Shown in pieces: positions 9,543-17,065 of a stretch of DNA of 43,362 nucleotides (its first letter is position 1; each line of letters starts with the position of its first letter). Under the pieces are notes generated by a model, which saw nothing but the letters and a program-made list of their open reading frames with translations, was not told the DNA's origin and did not search any database. The position numbers and the translations under genes are program-made. The DNA lies in IMG/VR virus record IMGVR_UViG_3300024517_000029, positions 1 to 43,362 of that record; one strand, written 5' to 3'. The DNA is from a virus.

Positions 9543-10307
9543 ATGCCATTAGAAATTAATCAATACCCAATTACAGCAGTAAAATTAGAAGACCCAGACT
9601 TATTTGACCAAGACGCAGACGATGGTGTAGGCGGTTGGGAATCTAGAAAAGTTCCATGGTCATTAATTAAACTTGAGTTACAAACAGGGCTTACTTTTTA
9701 CAATATCTCAAACAGCAATTTAGTTGCTGACAGTAATTATACGTATGGTCTTAACGGTTCTTTACTTTCAGATACATGGACTATAAAAACAGGTGGAGGC
9801 ACACCTATTCAGCAATTTAGAGGCAATAATACGGTTTATATACCCACAGGAACGGTAGGGCATAACGGTTTTCCTAGCTCTATAATTCAATATAGCTTAA
9901 ATGGAAATGGTGGGGCTTATGGTTTCTTGGTAACTGGAACTAATTCTACTGCGGGTTATGCTTCACAAGGGCTAGGTGGGTCTACTCCAAATCAATTTCT
10001 AGCTTATAAAGTGTTGAAAACTGCTTTCAGGGCTGAAACTGGTGATGCGGGTACAGTTGATAGGTTTGGTTTTGATTCTGACTTTCAAAACACAAACACA
10101 AATGATAACGTTTGTTTTAGAGCTAATGCAGTAAACCCAGGGGCGGGAGCCGCAATAGCCTTTCATTTATTGGCAGGTGACATAAAACTACCTTCAGGCG
10201 CAATAGGACAGACTCAAACCTTAACCTTTGGTGGCGGTGGTTCTGGTGATGTGGCTAGTATAACATATGAGAACGGCATACAAGTATCACAAACATTAGT
10301 GCCATAA
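9543..10307 (+). CDS. Tail fibre-like / receptor-binding candidate
   Basis: A 254-residue Gly/Asn/Thr/Ser-rich protein. After an N-terminal segment containing ITAVKLEDPDLFDQDADDG (likely attachment region, residues 1-45), it has the low-complexity glycine-rich strands typical of fibre shafts and tips (NGNGGAYGFLVTGTNST, LTFGGGGSGDVASITYENG). Position among the tail genes supports a fibre or tip role. A receptor-binding function is inference from composition and context. Confidence 0.6.
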   Translation: MPLEINQYPITAVKLEDPDLFDQDADDGVGGWESRKVPWSLIKLELQTGLTFYNISNSNLVADSNYTYGLNGSLLSDTWTIKTGGGTPIQQFRGNNTVYIPTGTVGHNGFPSSIIQYSLNGNGGAYGFLVTGTNSTAGYASQGLGGSTPNQFLAYKVLKTAFRAETGDAGTVDRFGFDSDFQNTNTNDNVCFRANAVNPGAGAAIAFHLLAGDIKLPSGAIGQTQTLTFGGGGSGDVASITYENGIQVSQTLVP

Positions 10308-10335
10308 TTTACAATTTTTAAAAAAAACAGAAATA

Positions 10336-10713
10336 ATGATAAAAACGACAACACCACAATTAATAGACGCTCAAAACCAAATAAGTGAAATTGTCTACTT
10401 CGATATGGGGCCATCAATACACGACAGAAAAGACGGTCTAAGAAGGTTCAACATAACAATATACGTTGAAGCGGTTAACGAAGAAGGCGAAAACTACTAC
10501 AAAGGTATAAAAGAGGAAATGTCAGTATTTAAAGAAGCTACATTTATGGGTCTTTGGGGAAATTTAACGCTTATTGAGTTTGAAGATCAAGTAGATGCAA
10601 ACTTAATATCCCAAATAGACTATATTAACAGCTACACTTGGGACGGTACAGAAGCTCAGGAGCCAGTTAGATTTTGGAATTTGACAGCAAGTGATTTAGA
10701 AGTAGTAGTTTAA
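10336..10713 (+). CDS. Hypothetical tail-region protein
   Basis: A 125-residue soluble protein with alternating strands (RRFNITIYVEAVNEEGENYY, WGNLTLIEFEDQVDANL) and a conserved-looking aromatic C-terminus. It belongs to a chain of closely spaced tail genes and may form a small beta-sandwich baseplate subunit. The family is not recognised. Confidence 0.75.
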   Translation: MIKTTTPQLIDAQNQISEIVYFDMGPSIHDRKDGLRRFNITIYVEAVNEEGENYYKGIKEEMSVFKEATFMGLWGNLTLIEFEDQVDANLISQIDYINSYTWDGTEAQEPVRFWNLTASDLEVVV

Positions 10714-10727
10714 TTTAAAAATTAACA

Positions 10728-11111
10728 ATGATTTTAAAGACAAAAATACCAGTAGTATTTAATAAGCCAGTTTCAGGAACAGACACAGGTGTTTTAATAG
10801 GAACAGTTATAGACTCAATCAGGAAAGGTAGGGATTATTACGCTGCAAACTATGCGTTATTTTTAGAAAGCGGTGCGGTTCTGAATAGAAGTTCATTTGA
10901 ATTAAAGTCTGAAGAAGAAATAATTGCTTTAAACGACACTATTAAGGGTGGTCTTCCTGATTACAACAAGACTACTACAACTGAGTTCGAAGAATTAAAA
11001 AGTTTATTAGAGCTTAGGATTGAGATGTATAAACTTCTTTTAGTTACGAATCCTAAATTAAACATTGAAGACATTGAAGTGCTACCTATAGAGGTTAGTT
11101 ACGAAAAATAA
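10728..11111 (+). CDS. Hypothetical tail-region protein
   Basis: A 127-residue protein with a strand-rich first half (KIPVVFNKPVSGTDTGVLI) and a helical C-terminal half (FEELKSLLELRIEMYKLLLV). It lies between two other unassigned tail genes with gaps of 14 and 5 bases, so it is cotranscribed with them. No known motif is visible. Confidence 0.75.
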   Translation: MILKTKIPVVFNKPVSGTDTGVLIGTVIDSIRKGRDYYAANYALFLESGAVLNRSSFELKSEEEIIALNDTIKGGLPDYNKTTTTEFEELKSLLELRIEMYKLLLVTNPKLNIEDIEVLPIEVSYEK

Positions 11112-11116
11112 AAGTC

Positions 11117-11983
11117 ATGAACGAAAGAGATAAGGTAGATTTACAGGTTATTCGGTTTCCAGAGGGGTTGGAAGATGAGGACAGAGGAGTTAAGGGTGAA
11201 TGTTGTTTACCTCTGCTTAAGCTTGCCTCTCTAACTGATGCTGATAGTTATAAAAATGATGTGACTCAAGTAACAGTTAAGAAATCTGCACCTTCTGATA
11301 TCGTTAATTTTATAGTTACTAAATGTGATGAAGCGGCTCCTTTGTCAAATCTTGGAGATCAAGGTGTTTACCCTCAGGATACTACCGCTTTTGGCTTTGT
11401 GTTCGATTGGAAGCAGTACTTATTAACTTACGGTACTGGAAAATACACTATTGCTGTTGAGTTTACTATTTCAGGAGTTACGGACGGATATAATTACGGA
11501 CAATATGAGTTAAAAAACTTCTCAATTGAGAACGCTAAGAACTCAGTACGTGTATGGTCAGAGCCTTCAACGTATTCTGAGAAAGAAGACATTGATTATA
11601 CAGGATCAAACATAAGAGACTGCATAAGGTTTAACGGGTTCTTTGGTGATAGGCAACCAAAAACAGAGATTAACAACTTAATTACAAAAGGTCGTAGAGT
11701 TGAGAAAGTAACAAGAGAAAACTTAAACGAGTATTCACTTAGAACCGATCCTGTTGATGATAGATACACAAGAAGACTAATTAACTTCCACTTCTTAAAT
11801 GAAGATGTACTTCTTATAAGCGATCATAATGCCTCAAACCATGATTACCACCTATTTGATGTTCCTGTAGTATTAGAAGACACCGCAGAGGTAGAATACC
11901 TATATAGAAGCAGATCAGCTAAACTTACAGCAACATTCGGAGACCGTAAGAAGTTAGATAAATCATATTATAATTTACAATAA
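11117..11983 (+). CDS. Hypothetical tail/baseplate protein
   Basis: A 288-residue soluble protein with a mixed, strand-rich composition. It contains three cysteines in the N-terminal 80 residues (GECCLPLLK, and TKCDEAAP) and many aromatic and charged residues. The stop shares a base with the next start (TAATG), so translation is coupled. Placement implies a baseplate or fibre role; I cannot name the family. Confidence 0.72.
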   Translation: MNERDKVDLQVIRFPEGLEDEDRGVKGECCLPLLKLASLTDADSYKNDVTQVTVKKSAPSDIVNFIVTKCDEAAPLSNLGDQGVYPQDTTAFGFVFDWKQYLLTYGTGKYTIAVEFTISGVTDGYNYGQYELKNFSIENAKNSVRVWSEPSTYSEKEDIDYTGSNIRDCIRFNGFFGDRQPKTEINNLITKGRRVEKVTRENLNEYSLRTDPVDDRYTRRLINFHFLNEDVLLISDHNASNHDYHLFDVPVVLEDTAEVEYLYRSRSAKLTATFGDRKKLDKSYYNLQ

Positions 11984-12714
11984 TGCCAACAAAAATATAC
12001 ATAGCTCAGGCGTTTATAATTGCTGAAGACGTAGCGACTAGAACCCCTTATTTTAAAGCGAAGAAAATAGACGTAAAACATCAAAGATCTGTTAATGATC
12101 AATTCTCTTTTTATCCATCGGAAATACTGCCTAATTCTTCAATTGAAAATCAACCCATACAGCTTATTGTTCCTCAAGTTTTAGATTGGGATACTACAGA
12201 GCTTGAACCTACACAGTTGACGTACTTTGAGTTTGCTGATATAGTAGATGTTTCGGGTGTTGCTTACGCTAGTGCTGAAGCTTTAGACACTTATCTAAAC
12301 GAGAACTTAGGTTTTTTTGAGAGCACACCTTCCGTTGTTGTTCCAGACTACTTTAAAGATAGGATTGTTGTAACAACAATATCAAACAACTTTAATAGTA
12401 ATGTGCCAGCCAATGTGCCTGGGTTAACTTTCGTTATAACTTTAGATGGTGATTACGTATTTAACGCTATTGTCAACAACAACAACGATCAGAACGAAGA
12501 GCTTGAAATGTATTACGCTGTAAATGGTGCTACAATACTAGATAGTGTAGTGTTTAAAAGAGAGCAGAAGAACCAAGACGACAACATACAAGGCACTTAT
12601 GATATAGACGGACTAGTTATAGGTGATGTTGTCACCGTTCAGCTAGATACAAGGGGTGATAATGTTGATTTATTAACTAGAAGAATGATTATACGCTCAT
12701 GGAATCTTGTTTAA
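11983..12714 (+). CDS. Hypothetical tail/baseplate protein
   Basis: A 243-residue protein, strand-rich in its C-terminal half, where segments such as GLTFVITLDGDYVFNAIVNN and VFKREQKNQDDNIQGTYDI resemble a compact jelly-roll of the kind seen in phage fibre tips and collars. The resemblance is by eye only. It is coupled to the gene before it, and its last 16 bases overlap the cysteine-cluster gene that follows. Confidence 0.72.
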   Translation: MPTKIYIAQAFIIAEDVATRTPYFKAKKIDVKHQRSVNDQFSFYPSEILPNSSIENQPIQLIVPQVLDWDTTELEPTQLTYFEFADIVDVSGVAYASAEALDTYLNENLGFFESTPSVVVPDYFKDRIVVTTISNNFNSNVPANVPGLTFVITLDGDYVFNAIVNNNNDQNEELEMYYAVNGATILDSVVFKREQKNQDDNIQGTYDIDGLVIGDVVTVQLDTRGDNVDLLTRRMIIRSWNLV

Positions 12715-13037
12715 AATGTGTTAATAGCGCTTGCTGTAGGTTAGTTATAGAGACTTCAAAACAAGAATACGACTCGATGTCTGAAAGTTTGAAATCTAAT
12801 TTAGTGAAATATTCAGATGAGTTTATAGCTAAAAAACCAAGATACGAATCTAAGAGAGATGAAATAGACGAGATGTACGAAGAGATTTACGCTTACCTGC
12901 CTAAAAGCGAAGATGGACTATGTAAGCTACTCGACAGAAAAACAATGCTTTGTTCTGTGTATGACAAAAGACCAAAAGTATGTAGAGATTACGAATTAAA
13001 TAGATGTGAAAAAATTAGAGAAATATGTACGGATTAA
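12699..13037 (+). CDS. YkgJ-family cysteine cluster protein
   Basis: A 112-residue protein with the YkgJ-type layout: C4-x2-C7-x4-C12-C13 at the N-terminus, and further cysteines in GLCKLLDRKTMLCSVYDKRP-xxC-RDYELNRC toward the end. The family is thought to bind zinc or an iron-sulphur cluster, but its role is not settled. Its place inside the tail operon, overlapping both neighbours, is notable. It may modify or help mature a tail protein; that is inference. Confidence 0.8.
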   Translation: MESCLKCVNSACCRLVIETSKQEYDSMSESLKSNLVKYSDEFIAKKPRYESKRDEIDEMYEEIYAYLPKSEDGLCKLLDRKTMLCSVYDKRPKVCRDYELNRCEKIREICTD

Positions 13038-13636
13038 TAATACAACCGATAAACCCTAACGCAAACGGTATATTTTTTAACTATTGGGTTAACGACAATT
13101 ACATTGCACAAACGATAGAGCATGATGAAACAGAAGTTATAGTATTCTTTACTGAAGAGCCGATACAAGCAACTAAAGACGCTATAACAGCTAAATACAA
13201 CTCATTAACTCAGTTAGATGTTTTGATTAGCGATGATGTTCTTCAGGAGATATCATTTAAAGAACAAAGAGAAGAGTACGGAATAACTATTTACAACACC
13301 ACGGCTGCAATGTCTAGGATAAATAGACTTTCGCTACCTGATTTACCAGAAAACGAACATAAGCAGTACAGAATAGATCATTATGACCCTTTATCACACA
13401 TAGTAGGCTATATATTAAAAGGGGATTTTAAGTCAGCATATGAAGAAATAAACGATTTTGTTGCAACCGAATTCATTGAAGAATCAACAATTATAACTTA
13501 CAGAATGATAGTGTCAAACTACATAGTGTCAACATCTAAGTATACTGATTTGTTTGGTAATAGAGTAAAAGGAGCCACATATTTAGAGCACTTTGGCGAC
13601 ACGGTTGACGCTCAAGGATACATTATAAGCTCATGA
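13025..13636 (+). CDS. Hypothetical protein at the end of the tail operon
   Basis: A 203-residue protein overlapping the cysteine-cluster gene by 13 bases. The N-terminal 75 residues are strand-rich; the C-terminal part is helical (KGDFKSAYEEINDFVATEFI). No membrane segment, signal peptide or known motif is visible. By position it could be a tail fibre assembly factor, which phages often keep next to fibre genes. Confidence 0.7.
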   Translation: MYGLIIQPINPNANGIFFNYWVNDNYIAQTIEHDETEVIVFFTEEPIQATKDAITAKYNSLTQLDVLISDDVLQEISFKEQREEYGITIYNTTAAMSRINRLSLPDLPENEHKQYRIDHYDPLSHIVGYILKGDFKSAYEEINDFVATEFIEESTIITYRMIVSNYIVSTSKYTDLFGNRVKGATYLEHFGDTVDAQGYIISS

Positions 13637-13653
13637 TTAACTAAAAAAGTGCT

Positions 13654-13671
13654 GCGATTTCCGTAAATTGC
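13654..13671 (+). other. Small hairpin after the tail operon
   Basis: GCGATTT and AAATTGC pair over seven bases around a CCGT loop. No T run follows, so it is a weak terminator or mRNA-stability candidate between the tail operon and the next short genes. Confidence 0.35.
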
Positions 13672-13699
13672 GACTTAATCAAATAAAAATTAGAAAATT

Positions 13700-13891
13700 A
13701 TGGCAAGAAAGATCACAGCTACAGTAACATGCTCAATTCCTCTACCGAGCGCGGAAAACCCAACAGTAAATTCAATTACGTTTGAGTTCGATCCAGACAA
13801 CAACTTTAACGAGCCTATTGATTTACAATATGATAACGCAACTTCGGGAGGCCCCGTTTTATTGCCTAAGAATCCACCTACAGGACTTTAA
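13700..13891 (+). CDS. Short hypothetical protein
   Basis: A 63-residue protein (MARKITATVTCSIPLPSAEN) with strand-like N-terminal half and an Asp/Asn/Pro-rich remainder ending in PKNPPTGL. It follows the hairpin after the tail operon and precedes two membrane protein genes. It could be a small virion or lysis-associated protein; nothing identifies it. Confidence 0.7.
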   Translation: MARKITATVTCSIPLPSAENPTVNSITFEFDPDNNFNEPIDLQYDNATSGGPVLLPKNPPTGL

Positions 13892-13894
13892 GGT

Positions 13895-14326
13895 ATGAGA
13901 GATAAGATACTGATATCAATAATTTTCTCGCTGTTAATGCTTCTGCTTGTGCCGCCTTTATTTAGAGAGGGCGCAAGATTTGATTATACTAAAACTCACA
14001 AGTTATATGATGGTTCAATTTTTATTGAGCATGGAATATACTTTGACAACGTATTTAACACGATGTTATTGATATCACTATCTTTCATTGGACTAACAAT
14101 TCCTTATCTAAAGCCAGACTTAAACAAAATTTGGAAGGGTATATCTTCACTTGTTGGGGCTTGGTTCTTGGCGGGCTTAATATATCAAATAGTACAAATG
14201 TCAACATCTGAGGAACTTTTTCAATACATGGCTAAAGATTGGCTATACATAAAATCGGTAATAATATTTACCCTTGGTTTAACAGCCATAATAACAAATA
14301 AAGCATGGACGGAGCAGACGAGATAA
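13895..14326 (+). CDS. Multi-spanning membrane protein, holin candidate
   Basis: A 143-residue protein with about four hydrophobic segments (near residues 5-22, 50-68, 85-105 and 118-135). It sits at the end of the late structural operon next to a second membrane protein, where lysis genes are often found. A holin role is plausible, but no endolysin is recognisable in this window, so this is a positional guess. The next gene starts 22 bases before its end. Confidence 0.6.
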   Translation: MRDKILISIIFSLLMLLLVPPLFREGARFDYTKTHKLYDGSIFIEHGIYFDNVFNTMLLISLSFIGLTIPYLKPDLNKIWKGISSLVGAWFLAGLIYQIVQMSTSEELFQYMAKDWLYIKSVIIFTLGLTAIITNKAWTEQTR

Positions 14327-14559
14327 GGCAGCTAATTGATGAAACTAGTTTAGGTTACAAGATACTTTCAGGAGCGTTTTCTATTATACTATTTATGGCT
14401 TTAGGCGTGTGGAGGTATATGATAAAAAGCAATAATGAGCGCCACAAAGAGAATGAAAAGCAGCTTAAAGTAGCTATGGCTAATCAAACTGCATTAACAA
14501 TACTGGTTAATAGACACGATGTAGATATAGACAATCTAAAAGATCATATCAAACCTTAA
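14305..14559 (+). CDS. Single-span membrane protein, holin/lysis accessory candidate
   Basis: An 84-residue protein: polar N-terminal 18 residues, one transmembrane helix (about residues 19-38, ILSGAFSIILFMALGVWRYM), then a charged helical tail likely to form a coiled coil (NNERHKENEKQLKVAMANQ). This layout resembles XhlA-like lysis accessory proteins and Rz-type spanins, without a diagnostic motif. Its 3-prime end overlaps the convergent leftward gene by 11 bases. Confidence 0.65.
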   Translation: MDGADEIRQLIDETSLGYKILSGAFSIILFMALGVWRYMIKSNNERHKENEKQLKVAMANQTALTILVNRHDVDIDNLKDHIKP

Positions 14560-14704
14560 GCTTCTGTACTCCCTTAGCTATTAACACCTTTAAATAGTGT
14601 GTTTCATTGAATCTAGTACTTATTCTTTCTGTACGTTCGTTCTGTTCAAAGCTAAATTCTTGCTCACTCCAAAACTTAATCATTCTATTTGTTATTCTTT
14701 TCAT
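14549..14704 (-). CDS. Short leftward gene, possible regulator
   Basis: A 51-residue basic protein (MKRITNRMIKFWSEQEF, ending GVQKLKV), the only convincing leftward gene here. It is convergent with the late membrane gene and divergent from the early operon. A TATCTTTA box on the minus strand (plus-strand 14709-14716) lies four bases before the ATG, which suggests a leaderless or nearly leaderless mRNA. A short basic helical protein facing a repeat-rich control region could be a regulator of early genes; that is inference. A plus-strand reading of the same stretch is low in coding character. Confidence 0.6.
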   Translation of the reverse strand: MKRITNRMIKFWSEQEFSFEQNERTERISTRFNETHYLKVLIAKGVQKLKV

Positions 14705-14708
14705 GCTA

Positions 14709-14716
14709 TAAAGATA
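14709..14716 (-). promoter_or_regulatory. Leftward promoter -7 box
   Basis: Read on the minus strand this is TATCTTTA, close to the Bacteroidota TAnnTTTG element, placed directly before the leftward gene. No convincing -33 TTG lies at the usual distance. Confidence 0.4.
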
Positions 14717-14785
14717 CAACAGTCAACCACAATTCACGCCTCTAGCATTCAGTTAGGGGCATTTTCATGCACTATTGTAACTATC

Positions 14786-14862
14786 CTGTAATAAACCTGT
14801 AATTATTCGGTAAGTTGTGTGTTTATCTAGTTGTCTGTGGTTGTCTAACAACTAGAAACAAC
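14786..14862. promoter_or_regulatory. Candidate operator cluster
   Basis: A 9-bp inverted repeat, TCTAGTTGT (14826-14834) and ACAACTAGA (14848-14856), is embedded in four copies of the same half-site: AGTTGTC, GGTTGTC, AACAACTAG and AACAACTAA. A direct repeat CTGTAAT lies just upstream. The cluster sits between the leftward gene and the rightward early promoter, where a switch operator would be expected. Confidence 0.45.
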
Positions 14863-14900
14863 TAACTTTTATGCTAAATAGTGAAATAATACTAAATATA

Positions 14901-14933
14901 TTGTTGTTTATTGGAAATGTATTTGTATATTTG
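14901..14933 (+). promoter_or_regulatory. Early rightward promoter
   Basis: TTGTTG (14901-14906) and a perfect TATATTTG (14926-14933) with a spacer of about 19-22 match the Bacteroidota housekeeping promoter. It lies about 38 bases before the first early gene and just downstream of the repeat cluster. Confidence 0.65.
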
Positions 14934-14971
14934 ATCTCACACAAGGGGGCAACCCATTAAAAACTGACAAG

Positions 14972-15214
14972 ATGAAAATTACAGCAAAAGAGATCAAAGA
15001 AGGGCAAACTATTCAGTATGTAGGACATCACATGTATTCAGATGGGCTAAGTTGTTCTTGTGGATCAATTAAAAAAAGCTCACCGATCATTAAAGTAAAA
15101 GAAGTTATTGGGTTTAATCAGAACTTTAAAAATCTAAGAAATATTAAGATACTAACCGAATGTGGGTTAGTAATAAAATTCAGTACTAGACAAAAAGTTT
15201 TAGTAATTAATTAA
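14972..15214 (+). CDS. Hypothetical early protein
   Basis: An 80-residue basic protein, first gene after the early promoter. It has a small cysteine group (GLSCSCGS, plus TECGL later) that might bind a metal, and a strand-rich C-terminal half. It resembles small phage early proteins in size and composition only. A G-rich hairpin follows its stop. Confidence 0.75.
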   Translation: MKITAKEIKEGQTIQYVGHHMYSDGLSCSCGSIKKSSPIIKVKEVIGFNQNFKNLRNIKILTECGLVIKFSTRQKVLVIN

Positions 15215-15222
15215 TAAAACAA

Positions 15223-15247
15223 GGGGGGGGGGGTAAAATTCCCCCTT
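15223..15247 (+). repeat. Eleven-G tract forming a hairpin
   Basis: An uninterrupted run of 11 G (15223-15233), a 7-base A/T loop and CCCCCTT (15241-15247). The stem can form in several registers. No T run follows, so it is not a standard terminator. Such a long G run in a very A/T-rich genome is odd and prone to length slippage. Confidence 0.7.
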
Positions 15248-15260
15248 AATTTAAAGGGTT

Positions 15261-15500
15261 ATGAGTAGATATAGAGATTGGACAAATACATCGGACAACA
15301 TACTTAATAGAATAATTGACAATGAAGGTTTAAAACCTTCAAAGGCATCGATAAAGGTAAAGAAGTTAGTTTTAGACTTCGCAAAAGAAAAAAAAATCAA
15401 TGGTAGTTATACAGAAAAAGTATTATTTGTTAGAGCTAATTTCGGTATTTTCTGTAAAATATATAAGCTACACAATAAACCCACCAAACAACAAAGATAG
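15261..15500 (+). CDS. Hypothetical early protein
   Basis: A 79-residue strongly basic protein, largely helical, with a lysine-rich middle (KPSKASIKVKKLVLDFAKEK). Its charge suggests nucleic-acid or anti-host binding, but no motif supports either. It starts 14 bases after the G-rich hairpin. Confidence 0.75.
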   Translation: MSRYRDWTNTSDNILNRIIDNEGLKPSKASIKVKKLVLDFAKEKKINGSYTEKVLFVRANFGIFCKIYKLHNKPTKQQR

Positions 15501-15539
15501 TATCTTAGGAGGCTTTAAAACAATAAACAATTAGAAGTT

Positions 15540-15794
15540 ATGGAAGAAAGAGACACGGTACTAGAGAAGATGTTAGAATATGTTCAGCCATTCAAAAAAG
15601 AATTTGAAGAGTACGGAGTTGGAAATGTTTGGACAATGAAATCAGCATACGCACACGGTATAATTAGTCTACAAAACGAACGTAATACAATAGAGCGTTT
15701 AATGACAAAGCTAACAACAAGCGGTGCAAAGTTCACATTATCAACAGAGCTTGACAGAATAGATCAATTAATAGAGAAACTAAAAACACTTTAA
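15540..15794 (+). CDS. Hypothetical early protein
   Basis: An 84-residue helical protein with leucine- and isoleucine-rich heptad-like segments at the C-terminus (ELDRIDQLIEKLKTL). The start is preceded by AACAATTAGAAGTT, the initiation context used by many genes here. It is followed one base later by another small helical gene. Function unknown. Confidence 0.75.
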   Translation: MEERDTVLEKMLEYVQPFKKEFEEYGVGNVWTMKSAYAHGIISLQNERNTIERLMTKLTTSGAKFTLSTELDRIDQLIEKLKTL

Positions 15795-15795
15795 G

Positions 15796-15954
15796 ATGAA
15801 CAGAGAAGAACTACAAGCTTTATGGAATAACATCATTGAGCTTGACAGCAATATAGGATTAGACTCAAGAACAATAAGCGACGTTCAAAGCAAGCTAAAA
15901 AAGTACGCTAAAGAGCACGGAATAAACATTGAAGAATTAGAAATAGAATACTAA
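15796..15954 (+). CDS. Short hypothetical helical protein
   Basis: A 52-residue acidic protein (MNREELQALWNNIIELDSN), almost wholly helical. It begins one base after the upstream stop, so translation is probably coupled. No family recognised. Confidence 0.65.
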   Translation: MNREELQALWNNIIELDSNIGLDSRTISDVQSKLKKYAKEHGINIEELEIEY

Positions 15955-15964
15955 AATTAGAAAG

Positions 15965-16360
15965 ATGAATATTGATATTAAAACAGCGGGCAAAATAGCA
16001 AAAGACTACAAGAGGATTGAACAATTGACATCTGAAATAGTTAGCCTTGATAGATTTGCTAATACAATTTTAAAGACAGAAGGTCAAACACAAATAAAAC
16101 TAACAACCAAAAAAATCAAAGACGTGTCAAAGTCGGACATACTAGATGAGGATGGATCGTTAAAATCTGAAAAATCAAGTTTCAATTTAGATAGTACTCG
16201 ATATTATATTACTTTTCAAAATGACGACAAACTAGATAATGATGATTTGAATTTAAACTTCAAAATACCTGACTATTTAACTTTAGAGGTTATAGGCACA
16301 TTAATAAGAGTAAAACAGATTGAAATTGAAGGGTTATTAAATAAATTCAAACAACCATGA
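15965..16360 (+). CDS. Hypothetical early protein
   Basis: A 131-residue protein: helical ends (residues 1-35 and 105-131) around an Asp/Lys-rich, strand-like middle (NFKIPDYLTLEVIGTLIRV). No membrane segment or catalytic motif is visible. Its last four bases overlap the start of the next gene. Confidence 0.75.
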   Translation: MNIDIKTAGKIAKDYKRIEQLTSEIVSLDRFANTILKTEGQTQIKLTTKKIKDVSKSDILDEDGSLKSEKSSFNLDSTRYYITFQNDDKLDNDDLNLNFKIPDYLTLEVIGTLIRVKQIEIEGLLNKFKQP

Positions 16361-16536
16361 ACACACAAACAAAGATATACAGCTTCTTTAACCGCTTTAA
16401 GAGCGACACAGACGATAGTTTATTCCTTCCTAATGAATATACTCCACCAAAGGGTGTTGAAGGCGTTAGGATTGAGAAAACAGTAGAAGCAGAAAAGGGA
16501 ACATTTAACGAGGTGTTTGAAAATACAATTAAGTAA
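16357..16536 (+). CDS. Short hypothetical protein
   Basis: A 59-residue acidic protein (MNTQTKIYSFFNRFKSDTDD). It overlaps the preceding gene by four bases and is followed one base later by the DnaA-like gene. Length, frame and packing support a real gene; function unknown. Confidence 0.65.
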   Translation: MNTQTKIYSFFNRFKSDTDDSLFLPNEYTPPKGVEGVRIEKTVEAEKGTFNEVFENTIK

Positions 16537-16537
16537 T

Positions 16538-16885
16538 ATGGAAGCAGATAGTTTAATACCGTGGGAATCATGGATAGACAGAGAGAACATTAAAACAAAT
16601 TTTGTCGATACTAGTTCATTTGACAGGCTTTGTGAATTAGCTGTTTCTACTTACGGCTTAGATTCTACCAATAGAAAGCAAGACTTGAAAGATAGGATGC
16701 ATTTCTTCATTATATGGTGGAACAACAACCTGGATAAAATGAGAATTTACAGGAATTACAGTGCGTTAGGTATGTTACTAAAAAAAAGGGATCACTCTAT
16801 AGTTAGCTATTACCTAACAAGGAGGGTTAAGAGTTTGAATTTTGAGTATAATACATTGGATATAAAAGACTTTTTAGAGTCGTAA
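16538..16885 (+). CDS. Small protein with DnaA domain IV-like helix-turn-helix
   Basis: A 115-residue protein whose segment at residues 76-93 (ALGMLLKKRDHSIVSYYL) matches the signature of the DnaA C-terminal DNA-binding domain, where a Gly-x-x-hydrophobic turn is followed by RDHSTV. The AAA+ domain of DnaA is absent. Phage proteins of this kind may bind origin-like DNA or host DnaA boxes; here that is inference. I took the ATG directly after the upstream stop, not the earlier in-frame non-ATG codon. Confidence 0.65.
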   Translation: MEADSLIPWESWIDRENIKTNFVDTSSFDRLCELAVSTYGLDSTNRKQDLKDRMHFFIIWWNNNLDKMRIYRNYSALGMLLKKRDHSIVSYYLTRRVKSLNFEYNTLDIKDFLES

Positions 16886-16896
16886 AAAAAAATAAC

Positions 16897-17061
16897 ATGA
16901 AACGAACACCAAAACAATCAGCAGAAGCAGTAGCTAAAATAATAGCTGAATTAACAGACGTAAAGAGAACAATGCCTTTAATAATTAAGGTTTGCAAGAA
17001 GCACAAAGTACCAGTTGACCACATATTGAAAGTAGGTAGCTACATGAAATTTAACACTTAG
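16897..17061 (+). CDS. Short basic hypothetical protein
   Basis: A 54-residue basic helical protein (MKRTPKQSAEAVAKIIAEL, then KKHKVPVDHILKVGSYMKF). It sits between the DnaA-like gene and a membrane protein gene. It could bind nucleic acid, judging only from charge. Confidence 0.65.
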   Translation: MKRTPKQSAEAVAKIIAELTDVKRTMPLIIKVCKKHKVPVDHILKVGSYMKFNT

Positions 17062-17065
17062 AATT

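Noticed and set aside
14597-14791. 64-codon plus-strand ORF
   Set aside because: Its composition is poor and the leftward gene at 14549-14704 reads better on the opposite strand.
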